Below are positions 56,171 to 64,000 of a stretch of 64,000 nucleotides of DNA, one piece after another. The notes beneath the pieces are model-generated. The model had not been told where the DNA came from, did no database searches, and saw nothing but the letters and a program-made list of their open reading frames with translations. The stretch is from Pseudaminobacter salicylatoxidans (GTDB lineage Bacteria > Pseudomonadota > Alphaproteobacteria > Rhizobiales > Rhizobiaceae). Within the stretch, counting starts at the first letter, position 1. Every line of letters begins with the position of its first letter. Where the stretch lies: positions 1 to 64,000 of the forward strand of contig NZ_QGGG01000012.1 of assembly GCF_003148475.1 (NCBI RefSeq), read 5' to 3'. The position numbers and the translations under genes were made by a program.

Positions 56171-56521
56171 ATGTCTCTCCTGCTTTCGTCCAAGATAGCG
56201 CCAGTGCTCATGCTGGTCGCCTCGAACGTATTCATGACCTTTGCCTGGTACGGGCATCTGAAATTCAAGAGCACACCGCTCTATGTGGTGATCGTGGCGA
56301 GCTGGATGATAGCCTTTTTCGAATATTGCCTGGCGGTGCCCGCCAACCGCATCGGTAGCCAGGCCTATTCAACCGCCGAACTGAAGACGATCCAGGAAGT
56401 CGTCACGCTCAGCGTCTTCGCGGTTTTTTCGGTCTGCTATCTGAAGGAAGCGTTCACCTGGAATCACGTCGCAGGCTTCGTTCTGATCGCCGGCGGCGCG
56501 GCCCTCATTTTCAGGGCCTAG
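56171..56521 (+). CDS. DUF486/DMT-family small membrane protein
   Basis: The 116-residue product has four hydrophobic segments and the family wording LVASNVFMTFAWYGHLKF (about 14-31), ASWMIAFFEYCLAVPANRIG and NHVAGFVLIAGGAALIF. It belongs to the drug/metabolite transporter clan; substrate unknown. ATG at 56171 matches family length; an ATG six codons earlier (56153) is possible. Its stop overlaps the stop of the convergent EamA gene. Confidence 0.83.
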   Translation: MSLLLSSKIAPVLMLVASNVFMTFAWYGHLKFKSTPLYVVIVASWMIAFFEYCLAVPANRIGSQAYSTAELKTIQEVVTLSVFAVFSVCYLKEAFTWNHVAGFVLIAGGAALIFRA

Positions 56522-57453
56522 ACGGTTCCGGTCGCGCGAGCCCTGGCAAGCAGCGCCGGCGCCAGTTCCACCGCCAATATGGCCGCGAAGATGAGACCGC
56601 AGCCGAGGAAGCCAATTGCCGGCAGCCTTTCGCCGAGGATCAGGGCGCCGAACAAGGCGGCGAAGAGGGCTTCGGAGGACAGGAAGATCGCAGCCTGTGG
56701 CGCGGTGGTGTAGCGTTGCCCAATCACCTGGAGGGTGAAGGCGATGCCACCGGAAAAGATACCGGCATAGACGATCTCGGGCAGTGCGGCGCGCGCCGCG
56801 TTGAAGTCGATCTGCTCGTGAACCAGCGCACCGGTTAGCCCAAGAACGGCGCAGACCGCGAATTGCGTCACGGCCAGAGTGATCGGCCGGCCGGTGCTCG
56901 ATGCCGCGCGTGCGATGAAGATGACCTGCAACGCGCAGAAGCCGGCTGCCAGAACCGTCAGCCAATCGCCCGAGGTGAGATGCTCGATCGCGCCGCCGGA
57001 CAGGAACCAGATGCCCGCAAGCGCCGTCAGCGCCGCCGGCCAGACGACCGGATGCGGCCAGTGCCGGAAGAGCATCACGCCCAACAGCGGCGTCATCACT
57101 ACATAGAGGCCGGTCAGGAAGCCGGAATTGGTGACGGTCGTGGTCAGGAGGCCGATCTGCTGCGTGGCGATGGCGCCCAGCATCAACAGCCCGATCCAGA
57201 TGAAGGCCAGCCAGTTGCGCGGCGTCAGTGCCGTTTGCGCCTGCCGCGCCTCTCGAATGGCGAAAGGCAGCACCACGAGCGTGGCCAATGTGAAGCGCAG
57301 GCCGGTGAACAAAAGCGGGCTGATCGACTTCATCGCGGTCGATTGGGCAACGAAGCCCATGCCCCACATGGCGCCGGCAAGCAGAAGAATGAGATTGGCC
57401 TGAAGACGGGTCATTTCGGGGAGCAACCGCTGGAGGAGGATCGGCATTCTCAT
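56518..57453 (-). CDS. EamA/DMT-family transporter (RhaT-like)
   Basis: The 311-residue product has ten predicted membrane segments in two EamA repeats (for example LLLAGAMWGMGFVAQSTAMK at the start and SSEALFAALFGALILGERL late in the second). Such carriers export amino acids or other metabolites. Substrate cannot be read from sequence. It ends overlapping the convergent DUF486 gene (TAG against TAG). Confidence 0.88.
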   Translation of the reverse strand: MRMPILLQRLLPEMTRLQANLILLLAGAMWGMGFVAQSTAMKSISPLLFTGLRFTLATLVVLPFAIREARQAQTALTPRNWLAFIWIGLLMLGAIATQQIGLLTTTVTNSGFLTGLYVVMTPLLGVMLFRHWPHPVVWPAALTALAGIWFLSGGAIEHLTSGDWLTVLAAGFCALQVIFIARAASSTGRPITLAVTQFAVCAVLGLTGALVHEQIDFNAARAALPEIVYAGIFSGGIAFTLQVIGQRYTTAPQAAIFLSSEALFAALFGALILGERLPAIGFLGCGLIFAAILAVELAPALLARARATGTV

Positions 57454-57551
57454 AGCATCGTTGCGCGCGGCGGCAAGAGAGCCACACGCGCCAATGCAAA
57501 GGGACAGGCGGTCGCATTGCCTCCCAATGGAGGGTCAGGCCATGCGCCGCA

Positions 57552-58694
57552 TCACCTGGCTCTCGACAGGCGGACGATCTCGCCATCGTCCTCGTCGGTG
57601 AGCAGCCAGATCGAGCCGTCCGGAGCCACGCGCACGTCGCGGATACGACCGAAGGCACCCGCGAACAATCGCTCCTCGCCCGTGATCCTGCCCCTGGCAT
57701 CGCGGGGCAGCCGCGCGACGAGACGGTATTTCAGAGCGCCGACAAGCAGGTCGTTCTTCCATTCGGGGAACATGTCACCCTCGTAGATCGCGAGCCCGGA
57801 GGGGGCGATGGAGGGGTCCCAGTAATAGAGCGGCTGTTCGTAACCAGGCGCGGCCGTGCCGATGCCGATCCTGGTGCCGGAATAGTTGCGGCCATAGGAG
57901 ATGACGGGCCAGCCATAGTTCTTGCCGGCCTGGGGCCGGTTCACCTCATCGCCGCCCCTCGCCCCGTGCTCGGTGACGATCAATCCCCTGGTGAGCGGGT
58001 CATAGGCCGCGCCCTGAATGTTGCGATGACCCTTGGACCAGATGATCGGCAGCGCCTTCCCGCCCTTCGCATAGGGGTTGTCGGGTGGCACCGATCCATC
58101 CGGCTCCACACGCAGAATCGCACCGGCGCTGTCCTGCATGTCCTGCGCGCGTTCGGCATCGCCTCGGTCGCCGGTGGTGATGAACAGGGTGCCGTCGGGG
58201 GCAAAGACAAGGCGCGAGCCGAACTGCAGCGGCGAAGCGGTCTTTTCCTTCATCGAATAGATGACCCTGACCTCCTCGAGGCGGGCCTTCCCGCCGTCGC
58301 GCACCAGCTTTGCGCGCGCTGCAGCCGTGCCGGAACCGCCCTTGCCGGGCCGCGAGAAGGTGAAGAAGATCAACTGGTCCGTGGCGTAGTGCGGCGAGAT
58401 TGCAACGTCCATCAGGCCACCCTGGCCATAGGCCGCGACCTCCGGCACTCCGGCAATCGGGGCCGACAGCTTGCCATGCGAGAGGATGCGCATGCGGCCG
58501 GAGCGTTCGGTGACCAGCACGTCGCCGTCGGGAAGGAATGCAAGCGCCCATGGATGGTCGAGCCCCGAGGCGATGACGGTCGCCTCCACCCTGACCTTGT
58601 CGGTGTCGAAAGTTTTGGACGCAGCCTGTGCCGGACCCATGAGGCAAAGCAGGGAAAGGATGGCAAATGCGGCAAAAGGCTTCATGATGCGCAT
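57552..58694 (-). CDS. PQQ-dependent aldose sugar dehydrogenase (YliI/GSDH family)
   Basis: The 380-residue product has a signal peptide ending MGPAQA and a six-bladed soluble glucose dehydrogenase fold. Conserved segments are LDHPWALAFLPDGDVLVTER, shown here by its catalytic DHPWALAF, then ITTGDRGDAERAQD, NIQGAAYDP and TEHGARGGDEVN. It oxidises aldose sugars in the periplasm using PQQ. Two in-frame starts are possible, 58694 (chosen) and 58685; neither has a strong ribosome binding site. With the lut-like cluster it is the second PQQ-linked element in the window. Confidence 0.88.
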   Translation of the reverse strand: MRIMKPFAAFAILSLLCLMGPAQAASKTFDTDKVRVEATVIASGLDHPWALAFLPDGDVLVTERSGRMRILSHGKLSAPIAGVPEVAAYGQGGLMDVAISPHYATDQLIFFTFSRPGKGGSGTAAARAKLVRDGGKARLEEVRVIYSMKEKTASPLQFGSRLVFAPDGTLFITTGDRGDAERAQDMQDSAGAILRVEPDGSVPPDNPYAKGGKALPIIWSKGHRNIQGAAYDPLTRGLIVTEHGARGGDEVNRPQAGKNYGWPVISYGRNYSGTRIGIGTAAPGYEQPLYYWDPSIAPSGLAIYEGDMFPEWKNDLLVGALKYRLVARLPRDARGRITGEERLFAGAFGRIRDVRVAPDGSIWLLTDEDDGEIVRLSRAR

Positions 58695-59014
58695 CAGAAC
58701 GAAATAGGTTGCGCCTGTCGAGGGGCAAGCCGCGCTTCTTCCGGTGCGGGCAAGTATCCGTTCCGGCAATCGGAAATTGTGCCGGGACCGAAGGTGCGGC
58801 ATTACGCCTTCAAGCCTACCCCCGCGAAATATCTGCATGAATTTCCGCGCGCGCTTTTTTGACGTGAAAAATGCAGGAAGATTGCTATATTGCTGCGAAA
58901 TGAATCTGACGGTTCCTGCGGCGGAGGCTGCTGGACCGTTTTCTTTTTGTGCCTGCCCGCGTCCTTTCGCTGTGAACCGGACGAGGAAGGTGTTTTGAGG
59001 AAAGGCAGACCAAC
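58695..59014. other. Divergent region upstream of greA
   Basis: The 320 bases between the sugar dehydrogenase and greA hold the greA promoter area: TTGACG at 58859-58864 and an AT-rich TTGCTATATTG at 58882-58892 fit a promoter, although the spacing to the best -10 (19-20 bases) is long. GAGGAAAGG precedes the greA ATG. No gene is seen. Confidence 0.45.
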
Positions 59015-59488
59015 ATGAACAAGGTCCCTATGACCGCAGCCGGATTCGAAACTCTCAAGGAAGAGCTGCGGTGGCGTCAACAGGACGAACGTCCGCGCAT
59101 CATCGAGGCGATCTCGGAGGCGCGCGCGCATGGCGATCTTTCCGAGAATGCCGAATACCATTCGGCCAAGGAGGCCCAGAGCCTCAATGAAGGCCGCGTC
59201 AACGAGCTGGAAGACCTGATCGCGCGCGCCGAGGTTATCGACATCTCCAAGCTCTCCGGCGACAAGATCAAATTCGGCGCCACCGTCAAGCTGGTCGACG
59301 AGGAGACCGAGGAAGAAAAGACCTATCAGATCGTCGGCGACCAGGAAGCCGATGTGAAGATGGGCCGCATTTCGATCTCTTCCCCGATCGCGCGGGCGCT
59401 GATCGGCAAGGAAGTGGGCGAAACCATCGAGGTCAACGCACCCGGCGGCCCGCGCGGCTATGAAGTGGTCGAGGTCCAGTTCATTTGA
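59015..59488 (+). CDS. greA: Transcription elongation factor GreA
   Basis: The 157-residue product has the GreA N-terminal coiled coil ([18 protein letters not shown] to about 75) with the acidic tip [13 protein letters not shown] at about 41-53, and the C-terminal FKBP-like domain with [19 protein letters not shown] and [14 protein letters not shown]. It lets RNA polymerase cleave backtracked transcripts. It begins the plus-strand group of glycosyltransferase genes, an arrangement seen in rhizobia. Confidence 0.97.
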   Translation: MNKVPMTAAGFETLKEELRWRQQDERPRIIEAISEARAHGDLSENAEYHSAKEAQSLNEGRVNELEDLIARAEVIDISKLSGDKIKFGATVKLVDEETEEEKTYQIVGDQEADVKMGRISISSPIARALIGKEVGETIEVNAPGGPRGYEVVEVQFI

Positions 59489-59499
59489 GGTCCTCCACC

Positions 59500-60609
59500 A
59501 TGGCCGACCACAAGGAAACCGCGACCTTCAAGGCCGCGGCTGCGCATTCGGCAGCGCCGGACATGGCGCGGGTCGAGGTGGTCGCGCCGAACATGAAAAA
59601 GCGCCTGTCGGGCGTGACCAGCACCATCATCCAGCTCGTGCCAATCCAGTCGCAGAGCCTCGGCATTGCCACGATCGGTCCCGGCCTGCCGCAGACGCTG
59701 CCGCGGATGCGATGGTGGCAGGTGTTTTCGCTGCTGAAGCGGCCGCGCTCCGGTCGCCGGCGCATCTGGCACGCTCGGCGCAATCCGGAAATGCTGGCGG
59801 GCGTCGTGCTGAAATCGGTGTTCCGCGCGCCGCTTTCGCTCGTTTTCACCTCCGCAGGGCAGCGTGACCACAAGCGCTGGACGAAGTTCCTGATCCGGCA
59901 GATGGATGCGGTGATTGCCACCAGCCGCAAGTCGGCGGCCTATCTCAAGGTGCCGCACACGGTGGTCATGCATGGTATCGACACCGATCGTTTCACGCCG
60001 CCTGCCGACAAGGCGGTGGCGCAGAAGGCGCTCGGGCTCGACCCGAGCCGGCACTATGTCGGCTGCTTCGGGCGCGTGCGGCACCAGAAGGGCACGGACT
60101 TGTTCGTCGAGGCCATGATCGAACTGCTGCCGGCCCGACCCGACTGGACAGCGGTCGTGACGGGCAGGGCGACGGCCCAGAATGCCGAATTCGAGCAGAA
60201 GCTGAAAGATCGCGCCACAGCCGCCGGGCTGGCCGATCGCATTCTGTTCAAGGGCGAGGTGGACGACATCACGCCGTGGTTTGGAGCGATGTCGCTCTAT
60301 ATCGCGCCACAGCGCTGGGAAGGTTTCGGCCTGACCCCGCTGGAAGCGATGGCGAGCGGCGTGCCGGTCGTGGCGACCGACGTCGGCGCCTTTTCCGAGC
60401 TGATCGTGGAAGGCGTGACCGGCAATGTGATCGCCCGCGAGGATCTGCCGGCAATGGTCGCGAAGGCCGGCCGCTTCATGGATGACGATGCCATGCGGCA
60501 GACGGCGGCCGAAGCCGCTCTTGCCCATGCGCGCGCCAATTTTCCGCTGCGGCGCGAGGTCGATGGCATTCGCGGCGTCTACGACCAGGTCTGGGCGGCG
60601 CAGGGCTGA
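59500..60609 (+). CDS. Family 4 glycosyltransferase, LpcC-like LPS core transferase
   Basis: The 369-residue product has a GT-B fold: VEVVAPNMKKRLSGVTSTII at the start, GCFGRVRHQKGTDLFVEAM (about 188-206) and the GT4 donor-site PQRWEGFGLTPLEAMASGVP (E at about 274 and 281). It resembles the mannosyltransferase LpcC of the rhizobial LPS core, which also lies near greA. ATG at 59500, 11 bases after the greA stop, is chosen. It ends 7 bases before the next glycosyltransferase start. Confidence 0.88.
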   Translation: MADHKETATFKAAAAHSAAPDMARVEVVAPNMKKRLSGVTSTIIQLVPIQSQSLGIATIGPGLPQTLPRMRWWQVFSLLKRPRSGRRRIWHARRNPEMLAGVVLKSVFRAPLSLVFTSAGQRDHKRWTKFLIRQMDAVIATSRKSAAYLKVPHTVVMHGIDTDRFTPPADKAVAQKALGLDPSRHYVGCFGRVRHQKGTDLFVEAMIELLPARPDWTAVVTGRATAQNAEFEQKLKDRATAAGLADRILFKGEVDDITPWFGAMSLYIAPQRWEGFGLTPLEAMASGVPVVATDVGAFSELIVEGVTGNVIAREDLPAMVAKAGRFMDDDAMRQTAAEAALAHARANFPLRREVDGIRGVYDQVWAAQG

Positions 60610-60616
60610 ACGGATC

Positions 60617-61567
60617 ATGGCCAAGCGGGATTTGCCGGACTGGCTGGTTGTTGCCCGAGCCAACAACTACGGGCTGACCAGGGATGCGCAGATCCTGATC
60701 GAGGCCATGCGCGCGGCAGGGCTCAGCGCGGAGTTTTCGCCGCGTAAGCGCTGGCGTCTCCTCGACCTGTTGCTGGGCCGCAAAGCCGCCAGGAGGGTGC
60801 TGCAACTGGAGCGCGCTTCGTGGCGCTGGTTTTCGGCCGGCAGCGAAAACTGGATCATGCCCAATCAGGAGCGGTATCCGCTCCGGCATCTGAACCGGCT
60901 GAAACGGGCCACTGGCGTGTTCGCCAAGACACGCCATGCCGAGCGCATTTTCTCCGACCTCGGGGTGCGAACCATCCATGTCGGCTTCACCTCGGAGGAC
61001 AGGTTCGATCCGGCGGTGGAAAAGGACTGGAACAAATTCCTGCATCTGGCCGGGGGCTCAACGTTGAAGGGCACGGAGGATGTGCTTGCGCTCTGGGCCA
61101 GCCATCCGGAATGGCCGGAACTGGTGCTGGTGCAGAAGGCGGACAACGCCCCCAGGGAAGTACCGGCCAATGTCCGGCTGCTGTCCGGCTACATCGATGA
61201 TGTCGAATTGCGGCGGCTGCAAAACGAGTGCGGCATTCATCTGTGCCCCTCGCGTGCCGAGGGCTGGGGCCACAATATCGTCGAGGCGCTTTCCACCGGA
61301 GCCTGCGTGGTGGCGACTGACGCGCCGCCGATGAACGAATTCGTGACCGCCGAAAACGGCATTCCGGTGCGCTATGGTCGTCAGGAACCGCGTCATCTGG
61401 GCACTTGTTTCTTCGTGGATCGCGCTGCGCTGGAACAGGCTATTGCGTCCGTTCTTGCAATGACGGAAGAAGACAAGCGAAAAATGGGACGCGCGGCGCG
61501 CGCCACCTACGACGCAACGGACAAGGAATTCAGGGCGCGGGCAAGGGACGTTTTCCCCATGCGGTAG
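60617..61567 (+). CDS. Glycosyltransferase (GT4-like)
   Basis: The 316-residue product has a C-terminal donor-binding region CPSRAEGWGHNIVEALSTGACVVATDAPP, visible as RAEGWGHNIVEALSTG near residue 213-228, and an N-terminal part that lacks the usual GT4 glycine loop. It probably adds a sugar to surface polysaccharide. The start at 60617 is 7 bases after the previous stop. The acceptor is unknown. Confidence 0.82.
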   Translation: MAKRDLPDWLVVARANNYGLTRDAQILIEAMRAAGLSAEFSPRKRWRLLDLLLGRKAARRVLQLERASWRWFSAGSENWIMPNQERYPLRHLNRLKRATGVFAKTRHAERIFSDLGVRTIHVGFTSEDRFDPAVEKDWNKFLHLAGGSTLKGTEDVLALWASHPEWPELVLVQKADNAPREVPANVRLLSGYIDDVELRRLQNECGIHLCPSRAEGWGHNIVEALSTGACVVATDAPPMNEFVTAENGIPVRYGRQEPRHLGTCFFVDRAALEQAIASVLAMTEEDKRKMGRAARATYDATDKEFRARARDVFPMR

Positions 61568-61586
61568 CCCGGCAAGGGGTAAATAC

Positions 61587-62207
61587 GTGGCCAAGGAAGT
61601 TTTCATCATCGGCAACGGACCCTTGCCTCACGATCTTTCCGGACGTGTGGACGGGGCCGCTCACGTAGTGCGGTTCAATGAGCCCAAGGCCTCGATCGAC
61701 TGGAGTGGAACCCGCACCGACTGGCTGTTCGTCAACAATTCCGGCAAGCCGATGCAGCGGCGCATACTGAGCAGGGAATATGCGCATTTGCCGACCGTGC
61801 AGGCGGCGGATTTCATTTTCTTCGCCTATCATCCCATCACCATCCGCAACTATCTGATCAAGCCGAACTTCTTGTCCCGGCTCAAGGGCCGTCGGGCCGA
61901 CTGGACGCTCGACGCGCTGGAGATGTTCGGGCGGGTGAACAAGAAGGTCGCCATCCTGCCGCCCTCCTATTACGAAGAGGGCTGCGATATGCTAGGCATT
62001 CCGGAGCGTGACCGCCGCACCGTCTTTCCGACAACCGGATTTTTCGGGATAAGGTATACGCTTGAGCGGTTTGCCGGAGCCGAGTGGGACATTCACATTT
62101 GCGGCTTCAGTTGGGAAGGATGGAAGCGCCACGCCTGGAATGCGGAACGCGAATGGATGCTGCGGCAGGTTGAGGAGCGGAATTTGACGTTTTGGCGCGC
62201 CGGCTGA
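61587..62207 (+). CDS. GT29-like (sialyltransferase-fold) putative glycosyltransferase
   Basis: The 206-residue product begins with IIGNGPLPHDLSGRVDGAAHVVRFNE, the nucleotide-binding wording (GNGP and VVRFNE) of bacterial proteins related to glycosyltransferase family 29. It ends in TGFFGIRYTLERFA and a His-rich HICGFSWEGWKRHAW motif that also fits that family. It is short compared with eukaryotic sialyltransferases. GTG at 61587 follows AAGGGGTAAATAC. It likely modifies LPS or another envelope glycan; the sugar donor is unknown. Confidence 0.75.
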   Translation: MAKEVFIIGNGPLPHDLSGRVDGAAHVVRFNEPKASIDWSGTRTDWLFVNNSGKPMQRRILSREYAHLPTVQAADFIFFAYHPITIRNYLIKPNFLSRLKGRRADWTLDALEMFGRVNKKVAILPPSYYEEGCDMLGIPERDRRTVFPTTGFFGIRYTLERFAGAEWDIHICGFSWEGWKRHAWNAEREWMLRQVEERNLTFWRAG

Positions 62208-62228
62208 AAGCAAGCGAGGGAAGAAACG

Positions 62229-62936
62229 TTGGAAGCACGACAAGGACTGGATGTTTACATCGGCTGGGACTCGCGCGAGCCGATTGCCTATGATGTTGCT
62301 GAAGCCACGCTGCGTGAGCGCGCATCGGTTCCTGTCAGCGTCTCGCCGATAAAGCTGCAGGAACTGGTGGGGGAAGGCGCGTATACGCGCGAGGTGGACC
62401 CGCTTGCCTCGACCGAATTCACCTATTCGCGCTTCTTCACGCCGTGGCTGGCGGGCTACAAGGGATGGGCGCTGTTTTGCGACTGCGATTTCCTGTTTCT
62501 CGATGATGTGGCCGGGCTGCTGCAATATCTCGACCCCTCCAAGGCGGTATTGTGCGTGCAGCACGACTACACGCCTTCCGCCACGGTGAAGATGGACGGC
62601 AAGGTCCAGACGTCCTATCCGCGCAAGAACTGGTCGTCCTTCATGCTCTTCAACTGCGAGCATCCTTCGACCCGTACCTTGACGCCGGACGTCATCAACC
62701 GTGAAAGCGGCGCTTACCTTCACCGGATGCAATGGGCGAAGGATGACGAGATCGGCGCGTTGCCTGTGGACTGGAACTGGCTGGAAGGCTGGAATGAAAA
62801 GCCGGCCGGCGGCACGCCCAAGGCGGTGCATTTCACCAATGGCGGTCCCTGGTTCAAGGACTGGCAACACGTCGATTACGGCGACCTTTGGCGCGCGGAG
62901 GCATCGCGGATCGATCCGGACTGGAAGCCGATCTGA
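62229..62936 (+). CDS. GT8-like putative glycosyltransferase
   Basis: The 235-residue product has a GT-A-like fold: LDVYIGWDSREPIAYDV at the start, FCDCDFLFLDDV (a DxD-type metal motif at about 87-93) and VHFTNGGPWFKDW near the end, where GT8-like enzymes have a conserved HF/HY. TTG at 62229 preceded by GAGGGAAGA is the likely start. It is the last of four adjacent glycan genes after greA. Confidence 0.78.
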   Translation: MEARQGLDVYIGWDSREPIAYDVAEATLRERASVPVSVSPIKLQELVGEGAYTREVDPLASTEFTYSRFFTPWLAGYKGWALFCDCDFLFLDDVAGLLQYLDPSKAVLCVQHDYTPSATVKMDGKVQTSYPRKNWSSFMLFNCEHPSTRTLTPDVINRESGAYLHRMQWAKDDEIGALPVDWNWLEGWNEKPAGGTPKAVHFTNGGPWFKDWQHVDYGDLWRAEASRIDPDWKPI

Positions 62937-62996
62937 GCTGACGTTCCCTAACAGCTATCATCCATGGCTGTCACGGGATGGTGGTGCCGTGCGTGA

Positions 62997-63479
62997 TCAG
63001 TCGCTGGTTGCGATCGCGACCAACCCCTCATTCTTGACCTGACGGATGGTGAGGGCGGTGCGCACCGTATCGACATTCGGGGCCGAGGCGAGGTCTTCGA
63101 TGACGAAAGTCTGGAAGGTGGTCAGGTCGCTTGCCACGCAGTGCAGCATGAAGTCGCTGTCGCCCGACACCATCCAGGCCTGACGCACGATCGGCCAGAG
63201 CCGTGTGCGGTCGGCGAAGGCTTTCAGTTCCGCTTCCGCGTGGTGGTGGAGGCCGACCAGGCAAAAGGCCACCACATCCATGCCGAGCGCTGGCGCGTTC
63301 AGCAGCGCGCGATAGCCGCGGATGATGCCGGTATCCTCCAGCCGCTTGACGCGCCGCAGGCACGGTGGCGCGGAGATGCCGACGCGCCGCGACAATTCGA
63401 CATTGGTCATGCGCCCATCGTTCTGGAGTTCCTGCAGGATCTTCCAATCGATAGCATCGAGGTCGGCCTTAAGCGGCAT
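62997..63479 (-). CDS. Lrp/AsnC-family transcriptional regulator
   Basis: The 160-residue product has the N-terminal helix-turn-helix (ADLDAIDWKILQELQNDGRMT, VELSRRVGISAPPCLRRVKRLED) and the C-terminal RAM domain (VSGDSDFMLHCVASDLTTFQTFV). Such regulators sense amino acids and act globally or on one target. It is divergent from trxB with about 260 bases between, a junction common in rhizobia. Confidence 0.92.
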   Translation of the reverse strand: MPLKADLDAIDWKILQELQNDGRMTNVELSRRVGISAPPCLRRVKRLEDTGIIRGYRALLNAPALGMDVVAFCLVGLHHHAEAELKAFADRTRLWPIVRQAWMVSGDSDFMLHCVASDLTTFQTFVIEDLASAPNVDTVRTALTIRQVKNEGLVAIATSD

Positions 63480-63682
63480 TTTTATCTTCCCGGTAGAGTG
63501 GTTGGCGCAAGAATCTGTCGCAGTCGCGTAATTAAACTATACAATCGCCGTCGTCAGCCGGAATGGCGCGAATTTTTGACGGTTGGACGCAACTGCGACA
63601 ACGCGTGAGCCCCCAGAGCCAAAGCTTTCCGGGGACTATTGATTCGCCGCCTTGCTGGTGCCGCACGCAACACCTAGATTAG

Positions 63683-64000
<318 letters not shown>

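Overview
The window is GC-rich, densely packed DNA with many overlapping genes (ATGA, TGATG and GTGA junctions). It looks like the chromosome of a facultatively methylotrophic and autotrophic alphaproteobacterium of the order Hyphomicrobiales, probably near Mesorhizobium, Aminobacter or related Phyllobacteriaceae. That placement is inferred from the red-type cbb operon, BA14K-family, DUF1344, DUF1062 and extensin-like genes, the lrp-trxB junction, and a palindromic repeat of the type scattered through rhizobial genomes. I see no rRNA, tRNA, CRISPR array, phage or insertion sequence.

Region 1 (1-7313) is a Calvin-Benson-Bassham operon on the minus strand, cbbF-cbbP-cbbA-cbbL-cbbS-cbbX-cbbE (the last gene cut by the window edge). 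The divergent regulator cbbR is separated from it by a 116-bp AT-rich region with two inverted repeats. Region 2 (7324-12421) is a six-gene minus-strand operon: a periplasmic binding protein, a YVTN beta-propeller, a small acidic exported protein, an ABC ATPase, an ABC-2 permease and an exported protein. Its families and order match the 'PQQ-dependent alcohol dehydrogenase associated' ABC cluster, of which the lanthanide uptake (lut) cluster of Methylorubrum is an example.

Region 3 (12820-30948) holds almost the whole tetrahydromethanopterin/methanofuran C1 system. It has cofactor-synthesis genes (an MfnB-FolB fusion, an amino-acid-kinase-like protein, an AfpA flavoprotein, a dihydropteroate synthase-like protein, DUF447, a hydantoinase/kinase-like protein, a HisA-like protein, two ATP-grasp ligases, a CitG-like protein and beta-RFAP synthase). 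It also has the catalytic genes fae, mtdB, mch and fhcBADC. Formaldehyde would be captured by Fae, oxidised through MtdB, Mch and Fhc to formate, and the CO2 finally produced could be fixed by the cbb products. Methanol dehydrogenase itself is not in the window.

Region 4 (31080-46190) is mixed housekeeping and stress content: a MerR/P-type ATPase metal-efflux pair, two L,D-transpeptidases, two BA14K-family proteins, two cold-shock proteins, an operon of exported protein, cupredoxin and ECF sigma factor, dodecin, and a UvrB with unusual N- and C-terminal extensions. Region 5 (46281-58694) has a sugar-acid dehydratase/GMC oxidoreductase pair, a thioesterase, an HxlR/FMN-reductase redox pair, a CNNM/CorC-type membrane protein, two extensin-like proteins, small transporters and a PQQ-type sugar dehydrogenase. 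Region 6 (58695-64000) has greA, four glycosyltransferase-type genes probably for surface polysaccharide, an Lrp regulator and the start of trxB.

The points most worth a second look are the acidic exported protein in the lut-like cluster, the MfnB-FolB fusion, the dyad overlapping the predicted fae promoter, the four SLFxKxxxDEM-type repeats in the UvrB tail, and the sigma-factor/cupredoxin operon with no visible anti-sigma factor.
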